Below, one piece after another: positions 63,489-64,000 of a DNA stretch of 64,000 bases. The translations under genes and the position numbers were made by a program. A model generated the notes under the pieces. The model was not told where the DNA came from. It did no database searches and saw only the letters and a program-made list of their open reading frames with translations. The DNA is from Hydrogenophilaceae bacterium. GTDB taxonomy: Bacteria > Pseudomonadota > Gammaproteobacteria > Burkholderiales > Thiobacillaceae. Numbering within the stretch: the first letter of the stretch is position 1; each line of letters starts with the position of its first letter. The DNA lies in assembly GCA_024709485.1 (NCBI GenBank), contig JANJWO010000012.1:1-64000 (forward strand), written 5' to 3'.

Positions 63489-63555
63489 CCGCAGCCCCGC
63501 CGCGGGCCGCATGCGGCGAACAAATCAACCACACAAGCACAACAAGGGAGGCAAC

Positions 63556-64000
63556 ATGATTTCAGGCAGCAAACTCTTCATCTCGGCGTGTCTCGTCGCG
63601 ACAGCGCTGACGAGCGGATGCGCGTCGGTGCCGATGGCATCGCTCGACGACGACGCCCAGGCCAAGACCTTCGCGGTCAAGGAAGGCAAGTCCAGCATCT
63701 ACGTCTACCGCAACGAATCCTTCGGCGGCGCAATCCCGATCACGGTGGCGCTGAACGGCAAGCTCGCCGGGCAGACCGGGCCGCAGACCTTCTTCCTGTT
63801 CGAAGTCGATCCCGGCGCGCACGAAGTGAGCTCCATCGCGGAAAACAACTCCCTGCTCAAGCTCAACACCGAGCCGGGCAAGTCCTATTTCGTCTGGCAG
63901 GAAGTGAAGATGGGGATGTGGATGGCGCGCTCCCTGCTGCAGCAGGTCGACGACGCGGCCGGCCGCAAGGGCGTGGCCGAGTGCAAGCGGGCGCAGGCGA
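63556..64000 (+). CDS. DUF2846-type lipoprotein (cut by window edge)
   Basis: From ATG 63556 (GGGAGG five bases upstream) 148 codons are visible. A lipoprotein signal peptide ends in LTSGC (Cys about residue 22). The mature part has the DUF2846 pattern: SSIYVYRNESFGGAIPITVA, LNGKLAGQTGPQTFFLFEVD, GAHEVSSIAENNS and KSYFVWQEVKMGMW. These beta-sandwich proteins resemble PEGA domains in pattern (short strand, GKLAG turn, PG-HEV strand), which is notable next to the PEGA kinase. Function unknown. The frame is open at the window end. Confidence 0.82.
   Translation, partial: MISGSKLFISACLVATALTSGCASVPMASLDDDAQAKTFAVKEGKSSIYVYRNESFGGAIPITVALNGKLAGQTGPQTFFLFEVDPGAHEVSSIAENNSLLKLNTEPGKSYFVWQEVKMGMWMARSLLQQVDDAAGRKGVAECKRAQA

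Overview
The window is high-GC DNA with dense genes and short overlaps. It reads as the chromosome of a motile betaproteobacterium. The clues are the FlhD/FlhC master regulator, flgAMN divergent from flgBCDE, an flhBAFG-fliA block, and housekeeping order serS-rarA-lolA-ftsK-trxB. A freshwater Nitrosomonadales or Rhodocyclales relative is a guess from gene content, not a demonstrated assignment.

Region 1 (1-18.7 kb) is the flagellar regulon. On the minus strand are the start of the hook/rod operon (flgB, flgC, flgD, partial flgE) and the export and placement genes flhB, flhA, flhF, flhG with fliA and a second stator pair motC/motD. The first stator pair motA/motB lies behind flhD-flhC and a membrane methyltransferase. 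On the plus strand flgA, flgM and flgN follow a near-perfect sigma-28 promoter. Small insertions are yaiI, arfB, a short exported protein, and a secreted protein with two PilJ-N-type motifs. An HD-GYP c-di-GMP phosphodiesterase gene (18.8-20.0 kb) precedes flhD.

Region 2 (20.2-22.8 kb) is clpS-clpA. Region 3 (23.1-45.3 kb) is a block of 16 signalling genes all on the minus strand: a very large seven-helix/multi-PAS NarX-type kinase with its NarL-type regulator, a pseudo-receiver, a transducer, cheY, an STAS protein, cheA, a chemoreceptor, cheW, cheR, cheD, cheB, a MASE3-PAS-GGDEF-EAL protein, a Cache-PAS kinase, and an HsbA/HsbR-like partner switch. No cheZ is present. This block lies between an intact tRNA-Ser(CGA) at 45.6 kb and a decayed 3' fragment of the same tRNA, with its terminator, at 22.9 kb, in the same orientation. 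That resembles the two ends of an island integrated at a tRNA 3' end, although no integrase is visible.

Region 4 (45.8-58.4 kb) is housekeeping: mltF, serS, rarA, lolA, ftsK, trxB, an Smr protein, a DsrE-like lipoprotein, bcp, a PIN-PhoH ATPase and a DUF4197 protein. It is interspersed with inverted repeats built from CACAGAG words. Region 5 (58.4-64 kb) holds a PKMT-like methyltransferase and a Ser/Thr phosphorylation module (FHA protein, PP2C phosphatase, membrane kinase with PEGA domain) followed by two lipoproteins, the first TssQ-like.

Together the genes suggest a cell that ties flagellar sigma-28 control (FlgM), chemotaxis, c-di-GMP turnover and an anti-anti-sigma switch closely together. 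Functions are assigned from recognised motifs only; no similarity search was run.
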